The position numbers and the translations under genes were made by a program. Below, piece by piece: positions 38,141 to 47,563 of a stretch of 64,000 bases of DNA. Each line of letters opens with the position of its first letter. Position 1 is the stretch's first letter. The notes below the pieces were generated by a model. That model did not search any database. It worked only from the letters and a program-made list of their open reading frames with translations, and had not been told where the DNA came from. The DNA is from an uncultured Bacteroidales bacterium (GTDB lineage Bacteria; Bacteroidota; Bacteroidia; Bacteroidales; UBA932), in NCBI GenBank assembly GCA_944326335.1, contig CALVDM010000004.1:47826-111825 (forward strand). The letters are read 5' to 3'.

Positions 38141-41100
38141 TTAAAATCTGAAGTATAGATTGAGCATATAGTTTATGCCGCTCATGTAGAAATACTTGGA
38201 GTCGAAGCGATAGTACCTCTTCATGCTCTCGCTGTCGATGAGCCTGGTCTGCTCGTAACCTCCGGTCTTCACACCCCTGTTGTTCAGGATGTTCTTGACT
38301 TCAAGGGAGAATCCGAAATTGTACTTCCTGTCTATGTACCACGACTTTCCGACACTCGCATTCAGCAGGAACACCGGCTTGAACTTCTCCTGGGCAGCCA
38401 TGTACTCAATCTCCTCCGGAGAAAGCCCCATGTTGTCCTGGATTGTCTCGTTCAGGTACCAGTTGTTGTTGCTGTGCTCGTAAAGTGCGGCCGATGTCAT
38501 CTCGTTGTCAGGCCCGGCAACCGCGGTCATGGTCCTGTAGAGAGGGTTCATGTCCAGATACGAATTGGCGAAGAACTGTCCGTTAAGCTCCACGAACCAG
38601 TAGGAATTGCTCCTGTAGCGGATTCCGAGGTCTGCGGCAAGCTGAGGAGTGCTCGGCACATAATGCTTCTGGTCCTTCTCGAGAATATATTTCCCGTTCT
38701 CGTCAGTGTCGTATGTAGTGACACCGTCTATCACGGTCTTCTTGTATATAGGATGGCTCTTCCAGTAGGTCACAGGCTGGTTGTCTATTATCACCTCGGC
38801 GCTGTTGTCTATGGTCTGGGTCATGTACGGAGTGGAAGTGTAGATGTACTCGCCCCAGCTCAGGACTCCCTGAAGGAAGACGTTCTGCAGATAGAGAGGA
38901 ATCTCGAAACCGAGCTCGATACCCATGTGACGCTGGTCTATGCCCGTCATCGCGAAATTGGTGAAGGAGTTCTGCGAATCGTCGTAGAAGCTCATCATGT
39001 CGGTCTGGTCCATTATCTTGGTCCAGAACCCGGTGAGACGGATGTCATAGCCGTTGTTGTTGTAGGTATAGTTGATGTCGGCCGATACTGTCTTGGTGGT
39101 GGTGAGGTTCGGCACCAGGGTATTCCTCGTCCTCGGGGAAATGAACGACTGGTTGAATGTAGGGGCATCGTTCATGTATGCGGCATTCGCATACACCCTG
39201 TGTCCTCCGCTGAAGAACCAGCCGGCACCGATTTTCGCGGAATACGTGAAGAAATCGGCAACATCGGAACGCCCCTTGGAAGTGATGGCATTACCATCGC
39301 TGTCGTATGTCGTGAGGATTTCTCCCGTGTCCGGGCTTCTGAAAGGGGAACCGTCGTCATTCAGTCCAGGGAAAAGACCCTTCCTGTACACACCGTCCCT
39401 CCAGAACTTCGAATATCCGGCCTCCAGAGCCGCATAACCGGTGAAAGCCCCGTACTCGAACGAACCGTTGGCCCATACCTTGGCGTCACGGACATTCGCG
39501 AAATAGTCGTATCCGTACTTGTCCCCCGCAGAAAGCCTCTGTGCGGAACCATGCGCTATGTAATAATCCAGGTCATTCTGAATCATGGCAGGGTCGGAAG
39601 CGAAATCACGCTCCGCGAACTGGTCGATATTGATATAGTAGTCACCTCCGAGAAGGTCGTCCGCCACCTTGTAGAACTCGGTCTTGTTCCAACGCCAGTT
39701 CACACCGCCTGTCAGGGTGAACCAGTCGTTTGCACGCCACTTCACGCTTCCGTTGAGGTTCAGGTCGTTCTGGTCCGTGCGACGCTCCTCGATTATGTAC
39801 TTCGAGCGTCCGAGCCCGTCCGAATCGAGATTATGGCTGTTCACATTGTAGAGCCTGTCCCAGTTTATGTGCTGTGTGCTGTTGTAGTTGGAGAGCCAGG
39901 CCTCGGAAGCCCATGCATACTTTTCGTAATTCAGGCGGCCGTAATCCTTGTTCTCGTTCCAGAAATAGCTCGGGAGATTCCTGTAGTAGTCCGGCCTCGG
40001 GTCGTATGTGTCGTACCAGTCAAGAGCCGTGTAGCCGTTCTTTCCGGTCCTGTATGTCACTGTCGCAGACGCCTCGAGATTCTCGAGAGGGTTTGCGGTG
40101 TATTTCAGGATGAACACCGGCTCATGTGTCTTGCGGACACGCGCGTTGCGGAGCTTGCCGTCCTGGTAACCCCAGTTGGAATTGTACATGTTGTCGCCCA
40201 CAAGGTCATAGACCTCCTGTGTGGAAGCATTCTGTGCGCCCCTGTTGGTAGGAGAAGCGAAAGCCACGAGGCTGAGCCTGTGCATGTCCCCGAACTTCTT
40301 CTCGACACCTGCATAGTATGCGAAAGAGCGATAGTAGACACCCTTCACCCAGTCGTTGCCGCCGAGACGGGCAGAGACATTGAATGCGTATGACCATCCG
40401 TTGTCAAGTTCTCCTGAAGCGTATGACGCCATGAAGCGCAGGCGGTAAAGCGCACTGTTGGACAAAAGGCTGAACCTCCAGCCCTTGCGTACGCTCGACG
40501 GGGATGCCACAATGTTCGTGATACCGTTGTAGCCTCCGAGGCCATAATCGAGAGTCTCGTTGCCGAGAGTCGTCTCCTTGCTTCTCATGGCTTCGTTAAG
40601 GCCGCTCCACAGAGACCACGGAGTGTAGCCGGTGATTGCGTCATTCATCCTTACCCCGCTCAGGAACACATCCTGGGATTCGCTCGAGTAACCCCTGTTC
40701 TTGAAGCGGATTGCACTGAAGCCGTATCCTGCTATATTGGAATACACATCGTTCCCGTAGAGGATGGACGGGGCGTCATCGTAGCCTGAATCGTCCATGT
40801 CCAGCTCCATGAAGCTCGAATCGTCGAAATTCGTCGCCAGGACGTCGGAAGAAAGCAATGACACGAAAATGAGGTCTTTCACGAATCCCTCTATCTTCAC
40901 GTTCACTTCCGTGCCCGCAAAACCCGGTGCCGTCACCACAAGACGGTAATCACCGTTGTCCACTTCCGAGAAGAGGAAATAACCGTTGGAGTCCGACGGA
41001 CCTTCGGCAATCAACTCCGTCCCGCGGTAAAGCTGCAGACTGGCGTCTGCGATTGGAGCCCTGCCATTCCTGTTCACCACGGTCCCTTCCACACCGCCCC

Positions 41101-41236
41101 TGTCTCCCGTGACCGGACTGGTGTAGTAGGAAATCCTGCCGCCGTAAGTTTTCTTCCGCTCCTGCGTCTGTGCACTTGCGAAAGCCGGCATGATGAAAAG
41201 AGCAATCAATAAAATTGACAATAGTCTGTTTCTCAT
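38141..41236 (-). CDS. TonB-dependent receptor with carboxypeptidase-like N-terminal domain (no SusD partner)
   Basis: A 1031-residue outer-membrane receptor. It has a signal peptide (1-22), a carboxypeptidase-regulatory-like domain (about 47-125, VEGTVVNRNGRAPIADASLQL), a plug (about 150-260) and a long barrel ending MLNLYFRF. The plug lacks the SusC hallmark GxRASNGVIxITTKRG, so this is not a SusC-type receptor. It is followed by the DUF5689 lipoprotein and preceded by two nuclease genes, suggesting import of nucleic-acid fragments. Ligand is inferred from neighbours only. Confidence 0.88.
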   Translation of the reverse strand: MRNRLLSILLIALFIMPAFASAQTQERKKTYGGRISYYTSPVTGDRGGVEGTVVNRNGRAPIADASLQLYRGTELIAEGPSDSNGYFLFSEVDNGDYRLVVTAPGFAGTEVNVKIEGFVKDLIFVSLLSSDVLATNFDDSSFMELDMDDSGYDDAPSILYGNDVYSNIAGYGFSAIRFKNRGYSSESQDVFLSGVRMNDAITGYTPWSLWSGLNEAMRSKETTLGNETLDYGLGGYNGITNIVASPSSVRKGWRFSLLSNSALYRLRFMASYASGELDNGWSYAFNVSARLGGNDWVKGVYYRSFAYYAGVEKKFGDMHRLSLVAFASPTNRGAQNASTQEVYDLVGDNMYNSNWGYQDGKLRNARVRKTHEPVFILKYTANPLENLEASATVTYRTGKNGYTALDWYDTYDPRPDYYRNLPSYFWNENKDYGRLNYEKYAWASEAWLSNYNSTQHINWDRLYNVNSHNLDSDGLGRSKYIIEERRTDQNDLNLNGSVKWRANDWFTLTGGVNWRWNKTEFYKVADDLLGGDYYINIDQFAERDFASDPAMIQNDLDYYIAHGSAQRLSAGDKYGYDYFANVRDAKVWANGSFEYGAFTGYAALEAGYSKFWRDGVYRKGLFPGLNDDGSPFRSPDTGEILTTYDSDGNAITSKGRSDVADFFTYSAKIGAGWFFSGGHRVYANAAYMNDAPTFNQSFISPRTRNTLVPNLTTTKTVSADINYTYNNNGYDIRLTGFWTKIMDQTDMMSFYDDSQNSFTNFAMTGIDQRHMGIELGFEIPLYLQNVFLQGVLSWGEYIYTSTPYMTQTIDNSAEVIIDNQPVTYWKSHPIYKKTVIDGVTTYDTDENGKYILEKDQKHYVPSTPQLAADLGIRYRSNSYWFVELNGQFFANSYLDMNPLYRTMTAVAGPDNEMTSAALYEHSNNNWYLNETIQDNMGLSPEEIEYMAAQEKFKPVFLLNASVGKSWYIDRKYNFGFSLEVKNILNNRGVKTGGYEQTRLIDSESMKRYYRFDSKYFYMSGINYMLNLYFRF

Positions 41237-41281
41237 ATTTTTCTGTTGTTAATATCAAAAGTCATAATTCCGGCAGCGCGT

Positions 41282-42364
41282 CTATTCCACGCTCTTCTCA
41301 AGCACGATATAGGTCGGGAGATGGTCGCTGTACCCGCCTATGAACGCACCGTATGAGAAAGTCCTGAAAGGATAACCCTTGAACTGGCCTTTCTGGCTGA
41401 GCATGAACGGTTTCTTGTAGATTACGCCATAGAATCCGCGTTTCCCTACAGGACGAATCCTGAAACCTCCGTCCGGAGCGTTGAGAAGCTCCTCGTTCAC
41501 GAGTATGATGTCATAGATGTTCCATGTGCCCTGATAGCCGAGCGAGCCGTATCCGGCCTTCAGCATGGACATGAACGGAGAGAAGAACTCATCCTTGCCC
41601 ACCTCCGAAGGTTTGCCCTTGCTGTGCATGAATTCCACCATGCTCCTGTCCGTAGGATTGTCGTTCATGTCTCCCATCACGACTATCTTTATCCCCGGAT
41701 GCTCCTGAGCCATCTTCTGTGCATGCTCGTAGATTATCTCGGCTCCGCGGCTTCTCAAGTCCCAGCCCTTGCCGCCGATACGGGAAGGGAGATGCGCCAC
41801 GTAGAAGGCGAACTCCTCACCGTCGAGCAGGCCGTGAACCATGAGGATGTCCCTTGTCTTGAAGTTCACCCTGTCTTCCCCGGCCATCGCGAACTCTATC
41901 TTCCCGCTCGCGAAGTCGAACGGTATGGATTCGCTCCCGATGAGCTTGAACTGGTCCGGACGATAGAGCAGCCCCACGTCCACACCCCTGACATCGGGGC
42001 TGTCGTAATGCACTATCTGATAGTTGGCCCCGGCTATTTCAGGCTGGCTCACAAGGTCTTCGAGCACAAGCCTGTTCTCGATTTCGCTGACCCCGAGGAT
42101 GGAGTGGAAACGCCCGTTCGTCTCTGCCATGGACCTTATCACGGTGGCCATGTTGTGCAGTTTCTTGTTGTACTTGTCCTCGGTCCACTTGTTCGCGCCG
42201 TCCGGAAGGAACTCCTCGTCGTTCTTCGCCGGGTCGTCATAGATGTCGAAAAGATTCTCAAGATTGTAGAAACCTACCACATAGGTCTTCGTCTTCCCGC
42301 TCTGCGCCGACAGCATCGAGACAGAAAGCAGGAGGACAGATAAAATTATCGTTATCTTTTTCAT
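41282..42364 (-). CDS. Exported endonuclease/exonuclease/phosphatase family protein
   Basis: A 360-residue protein with a type I signal peptide (MKKITIILSVLLLSVSMLSA) and an EEP fold: VVGFYNLENLFD at the start, GVSEIENR (metal-binding Glu), YVAHLPSR, VVMGDMNDNP (catalytic Asp/Asn) and GGYSDHLPTYI (catalytic Asp-His pair) at the end. Family members cut DNA or RNA, or remove phosphate from nucleotides and lipids. In this operon a periplasmic nuclease working on imported fragments is the most natural reading. It starts 24 bp after the surface nuclease gene. Confidence 0.88.
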   Translation of the reverse strand: MKKITIILSVLLLSVSMLSAQSGKTKTYVVGFYNLENLFDIYDDPAKNDEEFLPDGANKWTEDKYNKKLHNMATVIRSMAETNGRFHSILGVSEIENRLVLEDLVSQPEIAGANYQIVHYDSPDVRGVDVGLLYRPDQFKLIGSESIPFDFASGKIEFAMAGEDRVNFKTRDILMVHGLLDGEEFAFYVAHLPSRIGGKGWDLRSRGAEIIYEHAQKMAQEHPGIKIVVMGDMNDNPTDRSMVEFMHSKGKPSEVGKDEFFSPFMSMLKAGYGSLGYQGTWNIYDIILVNEELLNAPDGGFRIRPVGKRGFYGVIYKKPFMLSQKGQFKGYPFRTFSYGAFIGGYSDHLPTYIVLEKSVE

Positions 42365-42388
42365 ATAGGGTTATGTAGAGTATTCTTG

Positions 42389-43546
42389 TCAGTTCAGGAA
42401 AGCGGTCCAGAAGCTGTTCTGCACAGGGTCTTCAGCCTCGATACGCTGCGCCTCATAGAGATTCACCCTGTCAGGAAGGTTCACGAAAAAGTCTATGCCG
42501 GTGATTTCCTCGAGCTCGTCGATGGACATCAGCACATCCGTGCCGAGCGAGGAGCCGTAGCTGCGGTGCTCGCAGTAGATGGCTGCCGCCGTCCATTTGC
42601 CGAAACTGTAGGTGGAACCCCCGTTGTACCACAGCAGAGCCTTGAAATACCCCGAAGGGACTGTCACCGCCTTGCCGCTGTTGTCGTAAGCCTTGTCGGT
42701 GCTGCCTTCGAGCACGCAGCCCGTCACGACGTAAAGCGTGTCTGACGTGTAGGACAATTCGCGGACCCGGCCTTCAAGGTTCTCCCATGCCTTTGTGTTG
42801 AGGGAGCCGAGCTGCGGTGTCATGTTGGTGAAATAGAAAGTGGATACGTTGTTTCCGCCGTACCTGTCCGCCGACGGCAGCTGATGTCCCCTCTGGTAGC
42901 CGCCATCGAATCCGGAAAAAAGTTCAGGCTGTTCATCCCTCGGCACCTTGGGATCATAGCCCCACTCGTTTGTCCGGCTGCCGGACCCTCTGAGCCCGCG
43001 GTTAAGAGGATAGGCGACCCAGTGAGCCACAAGATTCTCCCTGTCCCAGAGGAAAGAGTAGTTCCTGCAGTCGCGGTCCGACATGTCGTGATAATAGAAA
43101 TGGCAGGCGTCATTCTGCTGCAATGCCGGAAGTTCAAGCCATTTCGGGTCTGAAGCAGGCTCGTCGCCGGATGAAGATGCAGCATAGGCAGTCTGCGAGA
43201 AAGTGGCGGCATAGTCCTGGTCCGAGACAGTGAGCACCACCCTCAATGAACGGTTCTGTCCGGAGGTGTTTTCCGTGTATCTCAATATGATGCCATCCTT
43301 GCTGCCCCGGCCCTCAGTCGAAGTCAGAGAAGCCCATGGAGCGGAATCATCCATGTAGATCAGCGCCAGCTGCCATTTCCCGGAAGCAGTAACCGAGACT
43401 GTCACATGGCCGGCGTCACTGGAGACCGATTTCTGCGACACAGAGATATCGGGCGTGACACCGAATTTTTCGCACGACAATGCAAGGGACATCACTGCCG
43501 CAAGCAATACGGGGAACAGATGCTTTATCTTTGGAAATGCACGCAT
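42389..43546 (-). CDS. DNA/RNA non-specific endonuclease lipoprotein with BACON domain
   Basis: A 385-residue lipoprotein (LALSCEKFG). A BACON-like domain (about 32-120) is followed by a NucA/Serratia-type nuclease domain (about 135-370). The catalytic histidine is H221 in YQRGHQLPSADR; the classical DRGH has Gln in place of Asp here. The metal-ligand stretch TNMTPQLGSLNTKAWENLE is intact. It is probably anchored outside the cell and cuts extracellular DNA or RNA into fragments. A structured 156-bp leader separates it from the preceding OB/BACON lipoprotein gene. Confidence 0.88.
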   Translation of the reverse strand: MRAFPKIKHLFPVLLAAVMSLALSCEKFGVTPDISVSQKSVSSDAGHVTVSVTASGKWQLALIYMDDSAPWASLTSTEGRGSKDGIILRYTENTSGQNRSLRVVLTVSDQDYAATFSQTAYAASSSGDEPASDPKWLELPALQQNDACHFYYHDMSDRDCRNYSFLWDRENLVAHWVAYPLNRGLRGSGSRTNEWGYDPKVPRDEQPELFSGFDGGYQRGHQLPSADRYGGNNVSTFYFTNMTPQLGSLNTKAWENLEGRVRELSYTSDTLYVVTGCVLEGSTDKAYDNSGKAVTVPSGYFKALLWYNGGSTYSFGKWTAAAIYCEHRSYGSSLGTDVLMSIDELEEITGIDFFVNLPDRVNLYEAQRIEAEDPVQNSFWTAFLN

Positions 43547-43624
43547 TTGTCTGTCTTATTGAAAATCAAGGAGGCGTGTCATCACGGGCAATCCGGCATC
43601 ACCGCGATTCGACCCATCATGGCG

Positions 43625-43683
43625 CCCCTCCAAATCGAGGGGACTCAAAAGAGTGTCTTGAATTCCGCTCTTGAGTCACCCTC
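43625..43683. repeat. Two overlapping hairpins in the nuclease-gene leader
   Basis: Between the OB/BACON gene and the nuclease gene, read on the minus strand, GAGGGTGACTCAAGAG (43683-43668) pairs imperfectly with CTCTTTTGAGTCCCCTC (43653-43637). The CCCCTC of that arm also pairs perfectly with GAGGGG (43630-43625). The two structures share an arm and cannot form together. The first hairpin resembles those at 31566 and 63925. This fills most of the 156-bp gap. Confidence 0.7.
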
Positions 43684-43702
43684 GTTGAAAACATATGAGC
43701 TG

Positions 43703-45640
43703 CTACTCGTAAACCAAAGTCAGTTTCTGCAGCTGGGCATTGTGAGCGCTGCATACTCTCAACTGATAGTGGGTGTTGTTCTCCGTACCGGTAAGGGTCC
43801 AGGAGAATTCAGTGTTCTTGGCGTTCAGAACGAACTCTGTTCCGCCACCGACAGCAGCTGAACCGTCTTCAGCATAGACACCGACTTTTACACTTGTAGA
43901 AGCGTTTTTACCTGTCAGGATAGTGACACTTGTCAGATGCTTGTCAGCCACGGCAGGCAGCAGGATATATGCGTCTTTTTTGCCCCACAGAATATATTTC
44001 TGATCACTATACCAGCTGAATTTATCGCCGGAAGATGGAGAGAAAGTCCATTCGTAATCATCTATAGTATAGGTCTGAGTTGTGGTTTCGCCGGTAGAGC
44101 CTTCAGGGAAATTGTCACAAGGCTTTGTTGCGGCATCCAATGTGATTATCAGTGCATCTCCCGAAGGAGCAGCGGCCTGGGTAATGACTATCCCGAACTT
44201 CTTGCTGTTGTCCGTGGTGGATACGGTGACAGTTGCCGAACGCTCTTCACCCTCATTTGCGGTATATGCTACTGTAACGGTGCTGCCGGTCTTTGTAGCA
44301 GCGAAATTCGCAGCATCGGTCGATGTCACAGTCCAGTCGGCATTTGAAAGGACGTCGAATTTGTATTCACCTGCTGCGGCTCCGACGCTATGGGCGCTTT
44401 CGGCATCCACGATAAGAATGGCAGATGTGCATTCCTTCACTTCTACCGGGATGATGCTCATGTATCCGCCATTGTTCCTTGAACCGTAATATCCTGTGAT
44501 GGTTACGGCGTCTCCGTCCTCAAGCTGCTCGTCGAAAGAAGAGGAAACCACGGAACCTACCTGGTCGGTCCCTTCGAAATAGATGTTCTGATATTCACCG
44601 TCAACGACGAAGATACCGTCCACCGATATCAGGGTTGCAGATTCTGATGAGAATTCCTTGATTTCATTCCCTGTGAGCTTCCTGGCATCCTGGATGGCTG
44701 GAGTGATGGTCTCGGAGATGGTCTCGACTTCCGGAGAGGTGAGCTGGGTCAGGCCGTTGTAGTCTGCCTTGACACCTGTTACGGAGACATTGTCACCTGT
44801 CTTCACTGCAGGCTCGGCGCCTGAATAGACGAGAAGGTTCTTTTCTCCGCCGTCATTGAGCACGAAGCTCTGCTTGCTGACTGCCACCACATTTCCCTTC
44901 ACCGTCACTTTGGTTTCAGTGGTCGTGAAGACGTCTTCAATGGATTCAAGGGCTACAGCCTCCAGATCCTCCATCGTGGTGTGGGTGATGTAGTAGGTCG
45001 GAATCTGATTGGTTCCGGCCTGTGCAGTACCATTAAAATCGCCTCTTATACCGCAGATTGTCAGAATATCACCGACCTTCAGGCCAAGCGACTCAAAACT
45101 TTTGTCATTGCCTTCCGTCTGCTGCGTTGCAGTTACGCCTCTGACATCAATAGAGCCTGTATTATCCTGAAGTGTCAGATTACCATATTCCGTACTGGAT
45201 ATCGCTGAGATTGTACCTTTAAGATAATACCATGTATCGTTACTAACCGGTTTTGTCTTGAAGTCTGCAATCGTAGTGATTTCAAGCGGTGTACCCTCCT
45301 GGGTGATTTCAAGAGTTGCCGATGTCAGCGAAGCATTGAACACGACCTTTGCTGTTCTCTCGAATGCGTCGTTAGCGCTGACTTCGATGGTGATCACTTC
45401 AGACTCGGTTGCAGAACCGCTTGAAGGAGTGACCTTGACCCATTTCTGGGCAGCTGTAGGGACTTCTGCGACCCAGTCACGGTTTGATGATATGGTCACG
45501 GTCTCGGTCTTGCCCTCTTTCGGGATAGTAAGCGTGGCCGGATCAATAGTAACAGAAGGAGTCGTCGTCTCTTCTTCCTTGCAGCCTGTGAACAGAGCCG
45601 CAGCTGCAAGTCCAATAAAAAGTAAATTTCTTATCTTCAT
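43703..45640 (-). CDS. BACON- and OB-domain surface lipoprotein
   Basis: A 645-residue lipoprotein with acidic residues straight after the cysteine (TGCKEEETTTP), a pattern seen in Bacteroidetes surface-export signals. A BACON domain (about 28-115) is followed by two or three DUF5689/OB-like modules (about 120-410; YYLKGTISAISS, VKGNVVAVSKQSFVLND, VTGVKADYNG, VTGYYGSRNNGG), a second BACON-like domain (about 415-495) and a C-terminal jelly-roll-like part. OB folds plus the neighbouring nucleases suggest nucleic-acid capture on the cell surface. It is the first gene of the operon; no catalytic motif was seen. Confidence 0.8.
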   Translation of the reverse strand: MKIRNLLFIGLAAAALFTGCKEEETTTPSVTIDPATLTIPKEGKTETVTISSNRDWVAEVPTAAQKWVKVTPSSGSATESEVITIEVSANDAFERTAKVVFNASLTSATLEITQEGTPLEITTIADFKTKPVSNDTWYYLKGTISAISSTEYGNLTLQDNTGSIDVRGVTATQQTEGNDKSFESLGLKVGDILTICGIRGDFNGTAQAGTNQIPTYYITHTTMEDLEAVALESIEDVFTTTETKVTVKGNVVAVSKQSFVLNDGGEKNLLVYSGAEPAVKTGDNVSVTGVKADYNGLTQLTSPEVETISETITPAIQDARKLTGNEIKEFSSESATLISVDGIFVVDGEYQNIYFEGTDQVGSVVSSSFDEQLEDGDAVTITGYYGSRNNGGYMSIIPVEVKECTSAILIVDAESAHSVGAAAGEYKFDVLSNADWTVTSTDAANFAATKTGSTVTVAYTANEGEERSATVTVSTTDNSKKFGIVITQAAAPSGDALIITLDAATKPCDNFPEGSTGETTTQTYTIDDYEWTFSPSSGDKFSWYSDQKYILWGKKDAYILLPAVADKHLTSVTILTGKNASTSVKVGVYAEDGSAAVGGGTEFVLNAKNTEFSWTLTGTENNTHYQLRVCSAHNAQLQKLTLVYE

Positions 45641-45695
45641 AACTTCAAGTTATTTAAAATGAATAATTTTCAAGTAATTCACCTGTTATATCCGA

Positions 45696-45726
45696 CAAAA
45701 ATATACAATTTTACCTGCCAAACAAA
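45696..45726 (-). promoter_or_regulatory. Promoter of the nuclease/TonB receptor operon
   Basis: On the minus strand TTTG (45726-45723), a 19-bp spacer and TATTTTTG (45703-45696) match the Bacteroidetes consensus, about 55 bp upstream of the first ATG of the operon. The whole 199-bp gap to the GH43 gene is AT-rich; I see no comparable promoter for GH43. Confidence 0.6.
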
Positions 45727-45839
45727 AGAAATCGAATTAAATTTCAGTTACTTCATAAAAATTCGTTATATTGAGAGCAGTAGCATCAAAAAAAGAAAAA
45801 ACCGCTAAAAAAAGAAAATATCAACAAAAACACTAAAAC

Positions 45840-47477
45840 ATGTACAACAAGTTCCTCACCCTCCTCGCGGTGCTTGCGGCCGGCATCTGCCTGCCGGCTC
45901 CGGAAACCATCGCCGGAGAAGGTCCCGGCACATTCACCAACCCGGTGCTGCCTTTCGACTATTCCGACCCCGATGTCATAAGGACAGGGGACGACTACTG
46001 GCTCACGGCATCCTCTTTCAACTGTGTCCCCGGGCTGCCCATCCTGCACTCGAAAGACCTCGTGCACTGGAAAATCGTGAACTACGCACTGGACAGGCTC
46101 ATACCCGAAGACCGGTACTCGAAACCGCAGCACGGCAACGGTGTGTGGGCCCCGTGCATCAGATTCCATGACGGCCGGTACTACATCTACTGGGGAGACC
46201 CCGACAGCGGGATATACATGGTAAGGGCGGAAGACCCTGCCGGAGAATGGTCGGAGCCGGTGCTGGTGAAGGCTGGCAAAGGGATGATAGACCCTTCCCC
46301 TCTCTGGGACGATGACGGCAAAGCCTACATCGCCCACGCATGGGCTGCGAGCCGCATAGGGCTGAACAGCGTCATATCCGTGTTCGAGATGAACGCGGAA
46401 GGCACGGCCTGCATATCGGACGAAGTGATGGTGTTCGACGGCAACATGACCGGGAACTACACGGTGGAAGGTCCGAAGTTCTACAAGAAGGACGGATACT
46501 ATTATATATTCGCCCCGGCCGGCGGCGTACCGGTCGGCTGGCAGCTTGTCATGCGTTCCGAGTCGGTCTACGGGCCATACGAAGCACGGAACGTGATGGA
46601 CCAGGGGAGCACCGGCATAAACGGCCCGCACCAGGGCGGCTGGGTGGACACTCCGTCCGGAGAGCACTGGTTCATGCACTTCCAGGAGAAGCAGCCTTTC
46701 GGCAGGATTGTACATCTGAACCCTCTCGTGTGGGATGATGAAGGATGGTGTGTGATAGGCAGTGACAGCGACGGGGACGGGAAAGGAGAACCAGTGACGG
46801 AGTGGAAGATGCCCGACACCGGAAGCAGCGTCAGCCCCGAAGATTTCAGGATGCAGACAGCAGACGAGTTCAACGGCCGGGAACCGGGGCTTCAGTGGCA
46901 GTGGCATGCAAACAGGCAGGACTGGTTCGGCTTCGGCAGCGGCTACGGATTCTTCAGGCTCTACGGTTTCAACGAAAGTCACGCCAACCTCTGGGATGTC
47001 CCGAACCTGTTTCTGCAGAAGTTGCCTGCCGGGACTTTTTCCGCCACGGCGAAACTCACATTCTGCTCCAGGAACGACGGTGACCGCGCCGGACTCATGG
47101 TGATGGGGTTCGACTATGCGGGGGTCTCTGTGCGCAGCTCCGGAGAGAATGCCGTGGTGGAGTTCTTTTCATGTACGGATGCGCAAAAAGGGAATGCAGA
47201 GGAGACGGTTGCTGCCGGACAGATGCCGATGGCTCTTGTGAAAAGCGGGGCGTCGCACAGATACACCGCCGAAATATGGCTGCGGATGGAATCGGATGCA
47301 GACGGGATGTGCCGCTTTTCCTACAGCACGGACGGCAGGAAGTTCAACCCTGCCGGAGAGGCATTCCAGGCCAGGGAAGGAAGATGGATAGGGGCAAAGA
47401 CCGGTTTTTTCTGCACAAGCAGTGAAAAGTCCCGTGCATGGATAGACATAGACTGGTTCCGGACGGAACTGGACTGA
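45840..47477 (+). CDS. GH43 family glycosidase (beta-xylosidase/alpha-L-arabinofuranosidase type)
   Basis: A 545-residue exported enzyme with a five-bladed propeller. The GH43 triad is visible: D43 (DYSDPDVIRTGDDYW), D151 (MIDPSPLWDDDGK) and E210 (VEGPKFYKKDGYYY). A C-terminal beta-sandwich (about 340-540, NGREPGLQWQWHANR) is the GH43_C2/DUF1349-type domain typical of GH43 subfamilies 10-12. The signal peptide is MYNKFLTLLAVLAAGICLPA. It stands alone between two minus-strand operons with no transporter of its own, so it may serve a locus elsewhere. Xylan or arabinan side-chain activity is a family-level guess. Confidence 0.87.
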   Translation: MYNKFLTLLAVLAAGICLPAPETIAGEGPGTFTNPVLPFDYSDPDVIRTGDDYWLTASSFNCVPGLPILHSKDLVHWKIVNYALDRLIPEDRYSKPQHGNGVWAPCIRFHDGRYYIYWGDPDSGIYMVRAEDPAGEWSEPVLVKAGKGMIDPSPLWDDDGKAYIAHAWAASRIGLNSVISVFEMNAEGTACISDEVMVFDGNMTGNYTVEGPKFYKKDGYYYIFAPAGGVPVGWQLVMRSESVYGPYEARNVMDQGSTGINGPHQGGWVDTPSGEHWFMHFQEKQPFGRIVHLNPLVWDDEGWCVIGSDSDGDGKGEPVTEWKMPDTGSSVSPEDFRMQTADEFNGREPGLQWQWHANRQDWFGFGSGYGFFRLYGFNESHANLWDVPNLFLQKLPAGTFSATAKLTFCSRNDGDRAGLMVMGFDYAGVSVRSSGENAVVEFFSCTDAQKGNAEETVAAGQMPMALVKSGASHRYTAEIWLRMESDADGMCRFSYSTDGRKFNPAGEAFQAREGRWIGAKTGFFCTSSEKSRAWIDIDWFRTELD

Positions 47478-47490
47478 AAGCCGGACGTAC

Positions 47491-47529
47491 GAAGGGGTGA
47501 CCGGAAAACAGACTTCCGGCCACCCCTTC
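47491..47529. terminator. Bidirectional terminator between GH43 and the LRR/protease operon
   Basis: GAAGGGGTG-A-CCGGAA (47491-47506) pairs with TTCCGG-C-CACCCCTTC (47514-47529), 15 pairs with one mismatch and a 7-base loop. It lies 13 bp after the GH43 stop and 34 bp from the stop of the last gene of the opposite operon, so it can serve both. Confidence 0.75.
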
Positions 47530-47563
47530 ATATACGTCTTTCCTCGAAAGACGGTATCAAGTC

